Assembly: GCA_050874905.1 (NCBI GenBank)
Contig: JBNMLP010000003.1
Span: 62,001-126,000 of the forward strand
Direction: 5' to 3'
Origin: NC2004 sp050874905
GTDB lineage: Bacteria > Bacillota > Clostridia > Lachnospirales > Lachnospiraceae
DNA length: 64,000 nucleotides
Both the position numbers and the translations under genes were made by a program. Under the pieces are notes generated by a model. That model saw only the letters and a program-made list of their open reading frames with translations, was not told the origin of the DNA and did not search any database. Below, one piece after another: positions 53,131-61,547 of this stretch (position 1 is the first letter of the stretch; each line of letters starts with the position of its first letter).

Positions 53131-53207
53131 AGTTCCCTATTATCAGAGTACCGACCTTTGATCGTCAGATCACAGGTCACCTTAAAACAATCTGATGACA
53201 GGGAACT
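53131..53207. repeat. Nested inverted-repeat structure after argD
   Basis: Outer stem AGTTCCCT (53131-53138) with AGGGAACT (53200-53207), extended by ATCAGA/TCTGAT. Inside is a second hairpin GACCTTTGATC-GTCA-GATCACAGGTC (10 of 11 pairs, 53153-53178). No T run follows, so it is not a plain terminator; it could be a structured RNA or 3' processing element of the argD message. Confidence 0.6.
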
Positions 53208-53349
53208 ATTTCATTACTACATATATAGATAAGAAAACCTTCTTACCTACAGAACAAGAAAATCTCAGAGTTTGTGATAATAACCAGTTTATTAAGAAAC
53301 CATTTCCTCTTACAGAATACGAAAAGCCTTGATTGCCAATATTCCTCAG

Positions 53350-53513
53350 AGTACAGCCCCTTGTGGATGCTTTCTTAATTGTGCAGGCGCTTTGGAGCCG
53401 CCGGCACTCGTTTGCAGCAAGCGAAAGCGCGGCTGCGGACGAAGTACCGCTGCGAGCGACAAGCAGCGAAAGCGTGCCTGCACAAAAAGAAAGCAACCAC
53501 AGGGGGCGTCACT
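53350..53513. repeat. GC-rich 164-bp imperfect palindromic element
   Basis: Outer arms 53350-53388 and 53476-53513 are near-complementary over ~36 bases (CCCCTTGTGGATGCTTTCTT against AAGAAAGCAACCACAGGGGG, then TTGTGCAGGC/GCCTGCACAA). The interior 53389-53475 is partly self-complementary (GCGCTTT with GCGAAAGC motifs). It is much more GC-rich than the AT-rich flanks. It could be a miniature transposable element or a large stem-loop intergenic repeat; no clear target duplication is seen. Confidence 0.7.
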
Positions 53514-53548
53514 ATATCTATACATAATAAGAAAAAAACAAAAAAACG

Positions 53549-53577
53549 TTGACAAAAAACATGTGGGGTGGTAATCT
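53549..53577 (+). promoter_or_regulatory. Promoter of the hrcA heat-shock operon
   Basis: TTGACA (53549-53554), 17-nt spacer, TAATCT (53572-53577), just upstream of the CIRCE element. Confidence 0.82.
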
Positions 53578-53592
53578 CTTTTTAGAAAGATG

Positions 53593-53619
53593 TTAGCACT
53601 CAAAAGAAGTGAGTGCTAA
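53593..53619 (+). promoter_or_regulatory. CIRCE element (HrcA operator)
   Basis: Perfect TTAGCACTC-N9-GAGTGCTAA. It lies ~10-15 bases after the predicted start site, so it is transcribed as a hairpin in the leader as well as serving as the HrcA operator. Confidence 0.98.
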
Positions 53620-53661
53620 TAACTTCAAAAAAAGACAAAAGATGTCAGAAAGGATGGTTAA

Positions 53662-54714
53662 ATGGAGTTAGATGAGCGAAAGCTTAAGATATTGCAGGCA
53701 ATCATCAAAACCTATTTGGAAACGGGCGAACCGGTTGGTTCCAGAACGATTTCCAAGCTGCCGGGATTAAATCTATCTTCGGCAACCATTCGAAACGAGA
53801 TGGCAGACTTAGAGGAATTAGGATATATCATTCAGCCACATACCTCTGCCGGACGTATTCCATCTGATGCCGGATACCGTTTATATGTCGATCAGATGAT
53901 GGCGGAGAAAGCATTGGAACGGGAACAGAAGGAAGAAACCGAAGTCGCAGAACATGATGCCTTGCTTGCAAAGGTAGATCGTTTGGAACATTTGTTGCAG
54001 CAGGTTGCAAAAGTATTAGCAAGCAACACCAATTATGCAACGATGGTAACTGCCCCGAATTATAAAAATACCAAGGTGAAATTCATCCAGCTTTCCCAGG
54101 TGGATGAACGTCAGTTATTGGCGGTCATCGTGGTAGAAGGAAATGTCATCAAAAACAAGATGATCGAGGTAGAAGAACCACTGGCCAACGATGAGCTGCT
54201 TAAGTTTAATGTATTACTGAATACGTTTTTGACCGGGCTTAGTTTGCAGGAGATCAATTTAGAACTCATTCAGACGATGAAGCAGCAGGCAGGAATCCAC
54301 GCAGACATTTTAGAACACATCTTTGATGGTGTGATGGATGCGGTTCGTTCGGCGGAAGAATTAGAAGTATATACCAGCGGTGCGAATAACATCTTAAAAT
54401 ATCCGGAACTTGGAGATGCTTCCAAAGCCGGCGAGATCTTAGAGGTGTTTGAAGAAAAGAAAGCACTGAATCATTTGATTGAAAGTACCTCAGATGGAGA
54501 TAACCAGTACGGTATTCAGGTATATATCGGAGATGAACAGCCGATTCAGACGATGAATGACTGTAGTCTGGTAACGGCCACCTATGAATTGGAAGAAGGT
54601 GTTCGTGGTAAGATAGGTATTATCGGTCCGAAACGTATGGATTATGATAAGGTAGTAACAACACTCAAAAATCTAACCGATGAGTTGGATACCATTTTCA
54701 AAAACAAAACATAG
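53662..54714 (+). CDS. hrcA: Heat-inducible transcription repressor HrcA
   Basis: Binds CIRCE and represses the dnaK (and usually groE) operons; activity is assisted by GroEL. 350 residues. N-terminal winged helix (ILQAIIKTYLETGEPVGSRTISK, LSSATIRNEMADLEELGYI, HTSAGRIPSDAGYR), then the regulatory domain ending in IIGPKRMDYDKVV. AAAGGATG precedes the ATG. It autoregulates through the perfect CIRCE upstream. Confidence 0.97.
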   Translation: MELDERKLKILQAIIKTYLETGEPVGSRTISKLPGLNLSSATIRNEMADLEELGYIIQPHTSAGRIPSDAGYRLYVDQMMAEKALEREQKEETEVAEHDALLAKVDRLEHLLQQVAKVLASNTNYATMVTAPNYKNTKVKFIQLSQVDERQLLAVIVVEGNVIKNKMIEVEEPLANDELLKFNVLLNTFLTGLSLQEINLELIQTMKQQAGIHADILEHIFDGVMDAVRSAEELEVYTSGANNILKYPELGDASKAGEILEVFEEKKALNHLIESTSDGDNQYGIQVYIGDEQPIQTMNDCSLVTATYELEEGVRGKIGIIGPKRMDYDKVVTTLKNLTDELDTIFKNKT

Positions 54715-54730
54715 GAAAGGTGGGAATTAA

Positions 54731-55447
54731 GTGGCACAGGACAGAAATGAAGAAATGAAAGAAAACGATGTAAATAAAGAAGAGGAAACAAAGGAGTCCA
54801 GTGAGATTGAAGTAACGATTGAGGACTCTGAGGAGAAAAAAGAAACAGAAGAGACAAAAGAAGAGGAAAAAGAGAAGACAGCAGCTTCGGATAATAAGGA
54901 GAAGTCTTCCAACAAGAATTCCTCAAAGAAATCACGTAAGACGATCAAAGGCCTGGAGATGGAATTAAAAGCACAGGGCGAGATTATTGATGAATTAAAA
55001 AAGAAATATGCAGCTGCAAAAGAGGCAAATGAGCAGGCGCAGGATAAGTACCAGCGATTGATGGCAGAGTTTGAGAATATGCGCAAACGAACCGAAAAAG
55101 AAAGCTCCCGGATGTATGATGTGGGAGCAAAAGAAGTATTAGAAAAGTTACTTCCAATCGTGGACAATTTTGAACGTGCACAGCTTACCGTCACAGAGGA
55201 ACAAAAGGATGATCCATTTGTACAGGGCGTGGATAAGATCTATCGTCAGATGATGGGATATCTGGAATCTGTAAAGGTTGCACCGATGAATGCAGAGGGC
55301 AAGGAATTTAATCCGGATCTTCACAATGCAGTCATGCATATTGATGATGATTCGTATGATGAGAATGTTGTAGTAGAGGAACTTCAAAAAGGTTATATGT
55401 ATAAAGATGAAGTACTTCGTCACAGCATGGTAAAAGTAGCTAATTAA
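54731..55447 (+). CDS. grpE: Nucleotide exchange factor GrpE
   Basis: ADP release factor for DnaK. 238 residues. A long acidic, Lys/Glu/Ser-rich N-terminal stretch (~1-75) precedes the coiled coil (~80-130, KYQRLMAEFENMRKRTEKES) and the beta-wing domain (KEVLEKLLPIVDNFERA, VEELQKGYMYKDEVLRHSMVKVA). The start is GTG 54731 behind AAGGTGGG, 16 bases after hrcA. Confidence 0.96.
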   Translation: MAQDRNEEMKENDVNKEEETKESSEIEVTIEDSEEKKETEETKEEEKEKTAASDNKEKSSNKNSSKKSRKTIKGLEMELKAQGEIIDELKKKYAAAKEANEQAQDKYQRLMAEFENMRKRTEKESSRMYDVGAKEVLEKLLPIVDNFERAQLTVTEEQKDDPFVQGVDKIYRQMMGYLESVKVAPMNAEGKEFNPDLHNAVMHIDDDSYDENVVVEELQKGYMYKDEVLRHSMVKVAN

Positions 55448-55486
55448 AAATAATATAAAAATGATGACAGTTTAGGAGGAATTATT

Positions 55487-57343
55487 ATGGGCAAGATTAT
55501 TGGTATTGACTTAGGAACAACAAACTCATGTGTTGCAGTTATGGAAGGTGGTAAACCGGTTGTTATCACAAACTCTGAGGGTGTAAGAACAACACCATCT
55601 ATCGTAGCATTTACAAAGAATGGAGAGCGTGTCGTAGGTGACCCTGCAAAACGTCAGGCAGTTACGAATGCAGACAAGACCATTTCTTCTATTAAGAGAC
55701 ATATGGGATCTGATTACAGAGTAACAATTGATGATAAGAAGTATTCTCCACAGGAGATTTCTGCAATGATCTTACAGAAATTAAAGGCAGATGCAGAAAG
55801 CTACATTGGAGAAAAAGTAACAGAGGCAGTTATCACAGTACCTGCTTACTTTACAGATGCACAGCGTCAGGCAACAAAGGATGCTGGTAAGATTGCAGGC
55901 TTAGATGTAAAACGTATTATCAATGAGCCTACAGCTGCTGCACTTTCCTATGGATTGGATAATGAGAGTGAGCAGAAGATCATGGTATACGATTTAGGTG
56001 GTGGTACGTTTGATGTATCTATCATTGAGATCGGTGATGGTGTCATTGAAGTATTGGCAACTGCCGGTGATAACAAGCTTGGTGGTGATGACTTCGATGA
56101 AGCTATTACACAGTATATGTTAGCAGATTTCAAGAACAAAGAGGGTGTTGACTTATCTGGTGATAAGATGGCAATGCAGCGTTTGAAAGAAGCAGCAGAG
56201 AAAGCGAAGAAAGAGTTGTCTTCTGCTACTACAACCAATATCAACCTGCCATTCATCACAGCAACAGCAGAAGGTCCAAAACACTTTGATATGGATTTAA
56301 CAAGAGCAAAATTCGATGAGTTAACGGCTGATTTAGTAGAGCGTACCGCGACACCGGTACAGACAGCATTAAAGGATGCCGGTATGACCGCTTCTGAGCT
56401 TGATAAGGTACTGTTAGTTGGTGGTTCTACACGTATCATCGCAGTACAGGAGAAGGTAAAACAGTTGACCGGCAAAGAGCCATTTAAGGGAATCAACCCG
56501 GATGAGTGTGTTGCCATCGGTGCTTCTATCCAGGGTGGTAAGTTAGCAGGTGATGCAGGTGCTGGTGAGATCTTACTGTTAGATGTTACTCCGCTTTCTC
56601 TTTCTATTGAGACCATGGGTGGTGTAGCAACACGACTGATCGAAAGAAATACAACCATTCCTACAAAGAAGAGCCAGATCTTCTCTACCGCAGCAGACAA
56701 TCAGGATGCCGTTGATATCCATGTTGTACAGGGTGAGCGTCAGTTTGCAAAGGATAACAAGAGCTTAGGACGTTTCCGTCTGGATGGTATTGCTCCGGCA
56801 AGACGTGGTGTACCACAGATCGAAGTAACTTTTGATATTGATGCAAACGGTATTGTAAATGTATCTGCGAAAGACCTTGGTACAGGAAGCGAGCAGCATA
56901 TTACGATCACATCCGGATCAAGCTTATCAGATGCGGATATCGATAAGGCTGTAAAAGAAGCTGCAGAGTTTGAAGCACAGGATAAGAAGAGAAAAGAAGC
57001 GATCGAAGCAAGAAATGAGGCTGACGCATTAGTATTCCAGACCGAGAAAGCATTAAAGGATGTTGGAGACAAGATCGATGCTGCCGGAAAAGATAAGGTA
57101 GAGGCTGACTTAAAGGCATTGAAGGAGATCGTAGATGGTACTGAAGCAGATGCCATGACAGATGCAGATGTAGATAAGATCAAAGCAGCAAAAGAGAAAT
57201 TGATGGAGAGCGCACAGGAGTTATTCTCCAAGTTATATGAGCAGTCTGCTCCAAATGCAAATGCGGGAACAGGTGCGGAGAGTGCCGGTGCAGCACAGTA
57301 TGACGCTGACGACGTAGTTGACGCTGATTACAAAGAGGTGTAG
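55487..57343 (+). CDS. dnaK: Chaperone DnaK (Hsp70)
   Basis: 618 residues. ATPase domain (GIDLGTTNSCVAVMEGGKP start, VPAYFTDAQRQATKDAG, NEPTAAALSYG, VYDLGGGTFDVSI, LLVGGSTRI), the interdomain linker LLLDVTPLSLSIE, the substrate domain and a helical lid ending in a Gly/Ala/Asn-rich tail with DADDVVDADYKEV. Strong AGGAGG. As expected for an abundant protein, codon use is strongly biased. Confidence 0.98.
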   Translation: MGKIIGIDLGTTNSCVAVMEGGKPVVITNSEGVRTTPSIVAFTKNGERVVGDPAKRQAVTNADKTISSIKRHMGSDYRVTIDDKKYSPQEISAMILQKLKADAESYIGEKVTEAVITVPAYFTDAQRQATKDAGKIAGLDVKRIINEPTAAALSYGLDNESEQKIMVYDLGGGTFDVSIIEIGDGVIEVLATAGDNKLGGDDFDEAITQYMLADFKNKEGVDLSGDKMAMQRLKEAAEKAKKELSSATTTNINLPFITATAEGPKHFDMDLTRAKFDELTADLVERTATPVQTALKDAGMTASELDKVLLVGGSTRIIAVQEKVKQLTGKEPFKGINPDECVAIGASIQGGKLAGDAGAGEILLLDVTPLSLSIETMGGVATRLIERNTTIPTKKSQIFSTAADNQDAVDIHVVQGERQFAKDNKSLGRFRLDGIAPARRGVPQIEVTFDIDANGIVNVSAKDLGTGSEQHITITSGSSLSDADIDKAVKEAAEFEAQDKKRKEAIEARNEADALVFQTEKALKDVGDKIDAAGKDKVEADLKALKEIVDGTEADAMTDADVDKIKAAKEKLMESAQELFSKLYEQSAPNANAGTGAESAGAAQYDADDVVDADYKEV

Positions 57344-57379
57344 AATAAGCTACATGAAAAGTAGTGAAAGGTGATTCTA

Positions 57380-58543
57380 ATGGCAGAGAAGAGAGATTAT
57401 TACGAAGTGCTCGGTGTAGCAAGAAATGCAACCGAAGCAGAATTGAAGAAGGCTTACCGCCAGTTGGCTAAGAAGTATCATCCGGATATGAATCCGGGTG
57501 ATGCGGAAGCAGAGCGTAAGTTCAAGGAAGCTTCAGAAGCCTACGAGGTATTAAGTGACGCAGAGAAACGTGCCAAATATGATCAGTTCGGTCATGCCGC
57601 ATTTGATGGTGGTGCCGGAGGAGGATTCTCCGGTGGCGGATTTGAATTTAACATGGGCGATATGGGTGACATTTTTGGTGATGCATTTGGATTTGGTGAC
57701 ATCTTCGGATTCGGAGGTGGTTCCCGTACCAAGAAGGATTCGAACGGTCCGGTACGAGGTTCCAATATCAAGACGAGTGTGCGTATCAGCTTCGAGGAAG
57801 CCGTATTTGGCTGCATAAAAGAAATCGAACTGCCATTAAAAGATCCTTGCGGACTTTGCCACGGAACGGGAGCACAGCCGGGATATGATCCGGTTACGTG
57901 TACGAAATGTGGTGGAAAAGGTCAGGTAGTATTTACCCAGCAGTCCTTATTTGGAATGGTCAGAAATGTGCAGACTTGTCCGGAATGTAATGGTACAGGA
58001 CAGATGATCAAGAATAAATGCCGCGCTTGTGGTGGTTCTGGTTATACGACAAGCAAGAAGAAGATTCAGGTAAATATTCCGGCTGGAATTGATAATGGAC
58101 AGAGTGTTCGTATCCGTGAAAAGGGAGAACCTGGAAAGCGCGGAGGAGAACGTGGCGATTTATTGGTTACCGTTATGGTAGACCGTCATCCAATCTTTCA
58201 GCGGAATGAATATGATCTTTATTCTACCCAGCCGATCACCTTTACGCAGGCGGCGCTTGGTGCAACGATCGAGATCAATACGATAGACGGACCATTCCGT
58301 TATACGATCAAACCGGGTACACAGACGGACACCAAGATCCGTTTGAAAGGAAAAGGTGTACCGACGATCCGGAACAATGCGGTGCGTGGTGACCACTATG
58401 TAACATTGGTAGTACAGGTGCCGGAGAAGCTTTCCGAGCAGGAAAAGGAAATCTTACGAAAGTACGATGAAAGTTCTGGCGGTGGAGCAACAGAAGAAGG
58501 AACGCAGGAAAAGAAAAAAGGCTTTTTCAAAAAGGATAAATAA
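57380..58543 (+). CDS. dnaJ: Chaperone DnaJ (Hsp40)
   Basis: Type I J protein, 387 residues. J domain with YHPDMNPGD (HPD intact), Gly/Phe-rich linker (~75-115), four zinc knuckles CxxCxGxG (CGLCHGTG, CTKCGGKG, CPECNGTG, CRACGGSG) and the C-terminal substrate domain. GTG 57371 is in frame, but AAAGGTG overlaps it and fits ATG 57380. Last gene of the heat-shock operon. Confidence 0.97.
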   Translation: MAEKRDYYEVLGVARNATEAELKKAYRQLAKKYHPDMNPGDAEAERKFKEASEAYEVLSDAEKRAKYDQFGHAAFDGGAGGGFSGGGFEFNMGDMGDIFGDAFGFGDIFGFGGGSRTKKDSNGPVRGSNIKTSVRISFEEAVFGCIKEIELPLKDPCGLCHGTGAQPGYDPVTCTKCGGKGQVVFTQQSLFGMVRNVQTCPECNGTGQMIKNKCRACGGSGYTTSKKKIQVNIPAGIDNGQSVRIREKGEPGKRGGERGDLLVTVMVDRHPIFQRNEYDLYSTQPITFTQAALGATIEINTIDGPFRYTIKPGTQTDTKIRLKGKGVPTIRNNAVRGDHYVTLVVQVPEKLSEQEKEILRKYDESSGGGATEEGTQEKKKGFFKKDK

Positions 58544-58555
58544 ATAAAAAAAGAA

Positions 58556-58583
58556 AGACGTTGCATGTGCAGCGTCTTTTTTG
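58556..58583 (+). terminator. Terminator after dnaJ
   Basis: AGACGTTGC / GCAGCGTCT stem with a short ATGT loop, then TTTTT. Confidence 0.85.
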
Positions 58584-58667
58584 TATGCTTTCTGGATTCT
58601 GGTATTTCCTTTTTGAGATAAATGTAGTATGATAAAACTAATTGTGTAAAAAGGAGGATCTCAGAGC

Positions 58668-59621
58668 ATGAAATGGAACAAGATTACCATTGATACAACG
58701 GTAGAGGCAACTGATATGATCAGCTATGAATTGGCAGAGCTGGGCATTGAAGGAATAGAAGTAGAGGATCACGTACCTCTTACCATGGAGGAACGCAAAA
58801 AAATGTATGTGGATCTTTTGCCGGATGAGATTGCTCCCAATGATGGAACTGCGAAAATATCCTGTTATATTGATCCGGAGGAGGATATTGAAGCCCTGTC
58901 TATGAAGATTTCCCAGATGTTAAAGGAAGTGGGACAGTTTTTGGATGTCGGTGCGGCAACACTGTCCTTTGGAGAAACCGAGGACAAAGACTGGATCAAT
59001 AACTGGAAGCAGTTTTTCAAACCATTTCGTCTGGATGATACCATTATCATCAAACCAACATGGGAAACTGTGAACGATCAGAAAGAGGGAGACATTATTG
59101 TGGAGATTGATCCGGGCACGGCTTTTGGTACAGGTTCCCACGAAACAACAAGACTTTGCATTTCCCAGATCAAACGGTTTTTGAAGCCGGGGGACAAAGT
59201 ACTCGATTTAGGCTGTGGCAGCGGTATTTTATCTATTATTGCATTAAAACTTGGTGCAGGAAAGGTAGTCGGAACTGATATTGATCCGAATGCGATCATT
59301 GCAACAAAAGAGAATCTGGAGGTTAATCATATCGAGAAGGGCAGCATGATCCCATACGAGGGCAACCTGTTGGAGGATGAGGCGCTTTGTGAGAAGATCG
59401 GAGAGGGGCAGTATGACATTGTCGTTGCCAATATTTTAGCAGATGTGATCATTCCGCTTTCCTCTATTGCCCGTCGTTTTATGAAAGAAGGAGCTTATTT
59501 TATTACCTCCGGTATCATCAATACCAAAGAGGAGGAAGTAAAAGAAGCTATGGTGAAAAACGGCTTTGAGATCGTAGATATTATTCCGATGGGAGAATGG
59601 GTATCCATTGTAGGGAGATAA
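58668..59621 (+). CDS. prmA: Ribosomal protein L11 methyltransferase
   Basis: Trimethylates L11. 317 residues. An N-terminal substrate-recognition domain (~1-120) precedes the SAM domain: DPGTAFGTGSHETTRLC, VLDLGCGSGILSIIALKLGAGKVVGTDIDPNA (motif I, ~180-210), VANILADVI (NI motif). AAAGGAGG ribosome site. It is the first gene of a run of ribosome and tRNA modification genes; only a weak TATGAT -10 (58628) was seen upstream. Confidence 0.96.
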   Translation: MKWNKITIDTTVEATDMISYELAELGIEGIEVEDHVPLTMEERKKMYVDLLPDEIAPNDGTAKISCYIDPEEDIEALSMKISQMLKEVGQFLDVGAATLSFGETEDKDWINNWKQFFKPFRLDDTIIIKPTWETVNDQKEGDIIVEIDPGTAFGTGSHETTRLCISQIKRFLKPGDKVLDLGCGSGILSIIALKLGAGKVVGTDIDPNAIIATKENLEVNHIEKGSMIPYEGNLLEDEALCEKIGEGQYDIVVANILADVIIPLSSIARRFMKEGAYFITSGIINTKEEEVKEAMVKNGFEIVDIIPMGEWVSIVGR

Positions 59622-59623
59622 GC

Positions 59624-60364
59624 ATGTATAAGTTTTTTGTAGAACCGGAGCAGATTGTGGAAGATACGGTATTTATAACCGGAGAAGATGTCAATCATAT
59701 TGTACATGTTCTGCGCATGAAAAAGGGCGAACAGGTTTTGGTAAGTACGAGTAATGACCGGGAATATCTGTGTGAGATCACGGCTCTTGAGGAAGAGGCA
59801 GTGCAGCTCAAGCTGTTGGATGTGTATGGAAGCAACCGCGAACTTCCTATCGAGGTAACTCTCTATCAGGCACTTCCGAAAGGAGACAAGATGGAGACTG
59901 TAATCCAGAAAATGGTAGAGCTTGGGGCAGTGAGAATTGTTCCTGTGGTAACGAAACGGTGTGTCGTTCAGCTGGATCAGAAAAAGGCAGCTAAAAAGGT
60001 GGCACGCTGGAATGCCATTTCCGAGGCGGCAGCCAAACAGTCCAAACGCAATAAAATTCCTGAGGTGACGATGCCAATGTCCTTTGACGATGCTCTTCTT
60101 GATGCGAAAAAACTGGAAGCAGCTCTGATTCCTTATGAAAATGCAGAAGGGATGGAGCAGGCAAGAAGTATGGTAGACGAGTCGGCTAAGAAACGATCGC
60201 TGGGAATCTTTATCGGACCGGAAGGCGGATTTACAGAACAGGAAATTGAAAAAAGCCAGCTAAACGGTGTGAAACCAATCTCGCTGGGACATCGTATATT
60301 GCGAACCGAAACAGCAGGAATGATGCTGATGTCAGTCATCATGTTTGCAACAGATCAGGATTAG
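59624..60364 (+). CDS. rsmE: 16S rRNA (uracil-1498-N3)-methyltransferase
   Basis: SPOUT-class methyltransferase, 246 residues. N-terminal PUA-like domain (VNHIVHVLRMKKGE), KMETVIQKMVELGAVRIVPV, and the knot motifs GPEGGFTEQEIE and LGHRILRTETAGMML. The frame opens at 59597, but AGGGAG just before ATG 59624, two bases after the prmA stop, gives the real start. prmA-rsmE is a conserved Clostridial pair. Confidence 0.96.
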   Translation: MYKFFVEPEQIVEDTVFITGEDVNHIVHVLRMKKGEQVLVSTSNDREYLCEITALEEEAVQLKLLDVYGSNRELPIEVTLYQALPKGDKMETVIQKMVELGAVRIVPVVTKRCVVQLDQKKAAKKVARWNAISEAAAKQSKRNKIPEVTMPMSFDDALLDAKKLEAALIPYENAEGMEQARSMVDESAKKRSLGIFIGPEGGFTEQEIEKSQLNGVKPISLGHRILRTETAGMMLMSVIMFATDQD

Positions 60365-60379
60365 AAAGCAGGGAATAAC

Positions 60380-61528
60380 GTGGAAGCATATTTGGACAAT
60401 GCAGCAACAACGCAGGCATTAGAAGAGGTTTGTCAGGTCATGGATCGGGTGATGAGGAAAGATTATGGAAATCCTTCTTCACTTCACAAAAAAGGACTGG
60501 AAGCAGAACATTATATCAAGCATGCCAGGGAAGTGATCGCGGCAACATTAAAGGTAGAGCCGAAAGAGATTTATTTTACGTCCGGGGGAACAGAGTCAAA
60601 CAACTGGGCACTTCACGGGATCGCGATGGCAAAAAAACGGCAGGGAAAGCATATCATAACCAGTTCCGTAGAACATGCTTCCGTGCTGAATCCGCTGGGA
60701 TTTTTAGAGGAACTTGGTTACGAGATCACATACCTTCCGGTCGATGAACACGGAAAGGTGAAGATCAGTGCATTAAAAGAGGCGATCCGCCCGGACACTA
60801 TTATGGTATCTGTGATGGGGGTCAACAATGAAGTGGGAGCGGTGCAGCCGCTGCGGGAGATTGCAGATGTGATCAAAGCATCCGGACAAAATATTATTTT
60901 TCATGTGGATGCCATACAGATGTACGGAAAACTGGAACTTTATCCGAAACGGCTTGGCATTGACCTGCTTAGTGTGAGTGGCCATAAGATCCATGGACCA
61001 AAGGGAAGCGGTTTTTTGTATATCAAAGACCGCACCAACATCAAACCATTTATCTTTGGTGGAAATCAGCAGTCAGGAATGCGTTCCGGCACAGAAAATG
61101 TTCCGGCGATCGCGGGACTTGCTGTGGCAGCAGAATACATTTATCAGCGTAATTTTAAAGAGGATCATATTGCGTATATGCAAAAGATCAAAGCGCACTT
61201 TATCGAAGAAGTTACAAAGCTTCCGGATTGTTACGATCATTCCGGGGAGGCACCACATATCGCAAGTATTACTTTTCGGGGAATCCGAAGTGAAGTGCTG
61301 CTGCACGCCTTAGAAGAACGCGGGGTATATGTATCCTCTGGTTCTGCCTGCTCCTCCAACAAGCCGGAGCTGAGCGGAACATTATTAAATATGGGTCTTA
61401 CACCTGCGGATGCAGAATCTACACTGCGTTTCTCCTTTTCTACATTTACCAAAGAGGAAGAGCTGGATTATGCAGTGGAACAGTTAAAAGAGCTGCTCCC
61501 TACCCTGCGGCGTTTTGTAAGAAGATAA
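60380..61528 (+). CDS. nifS: Cysteine desulfurase (NifS/IscS family)
   Basis: PLP enzyme that delivers cysteine sulfur as a persulfide. 382 residues. YLDNAATTQ, EHASVL, PLP Lys203 in SVSGHKIHGPKGSG, and the persulfide Cys324 in SSGSACSSNK, on a long loop as in group I enzymes. Start GTG at 60380. Directly upstream of thiI, it most likely supplies sulfur for 4-thiouridine rather than general Fe-S assembly; no iscU or fdx gene is near. Confidence 0.93.
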   Translation: MEAYLDNAATTQALEEVCQVMDRVMRKDYGNPSSLHKKGLEAEHYIKHAREVIAATLKVEPKEIYFTSGGTESNNWALHGIAMAKKRQGKHIITSSVEHASVLNPLGFLEELGYEITYLPVDEHGKVKISALKEAIRPDTIMVSVMGVNNEVGAVQPLREIADVIKASGQNIIFHVDAIQMYGKLELYPKRLGIDLLSVSGHKIHGPKGSGFLYIKDRTNIKPFIFGGNQQSGMRSGTENVPAIAGLAVAAEYIYQRNFKEDHIAYMQKIKAHFIEEVTKLPDCYDHSGEAPHIASITFRGIRSEVLLHALEERGVYVSSGSACSSNKPELSGTLLNMGLTPADAESTLRFSFSTFTKEEELDYAVEQLKELLPTLRRFVRR

Positions 61529-61547
61529 CAGAAGAAAGGAAGAGAAG

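Larger units (their letters stand above)
53108..53548. other. Gene-free stretch between argD and the hrcA promoter
   Basis: The only stretch over 300 bases without a credible gene. It holds two unrelated inverted-repeat structures (53131-53207 and 53350-53513) joined by ~140 bases in which I see nothing specific. Short open frames here are low-complexity shadows of the GC-rich repeat and have no ribosome sites. Confidence 0.6.

Noticed and set aside
53206..53603. Several short open frames in the argD-hrcA gap
   Set aside because: They run through the GC-rich palindrome and the CIRCE region, have no ribosome sites and low-complexity or basic compositions.
55948..56700. 250-codon minus-strand open frame inside dnaK
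   Set aside because: A well-known type of antisense frame opposite dnaK, caused by its codon bias; no independent evidence of coding.
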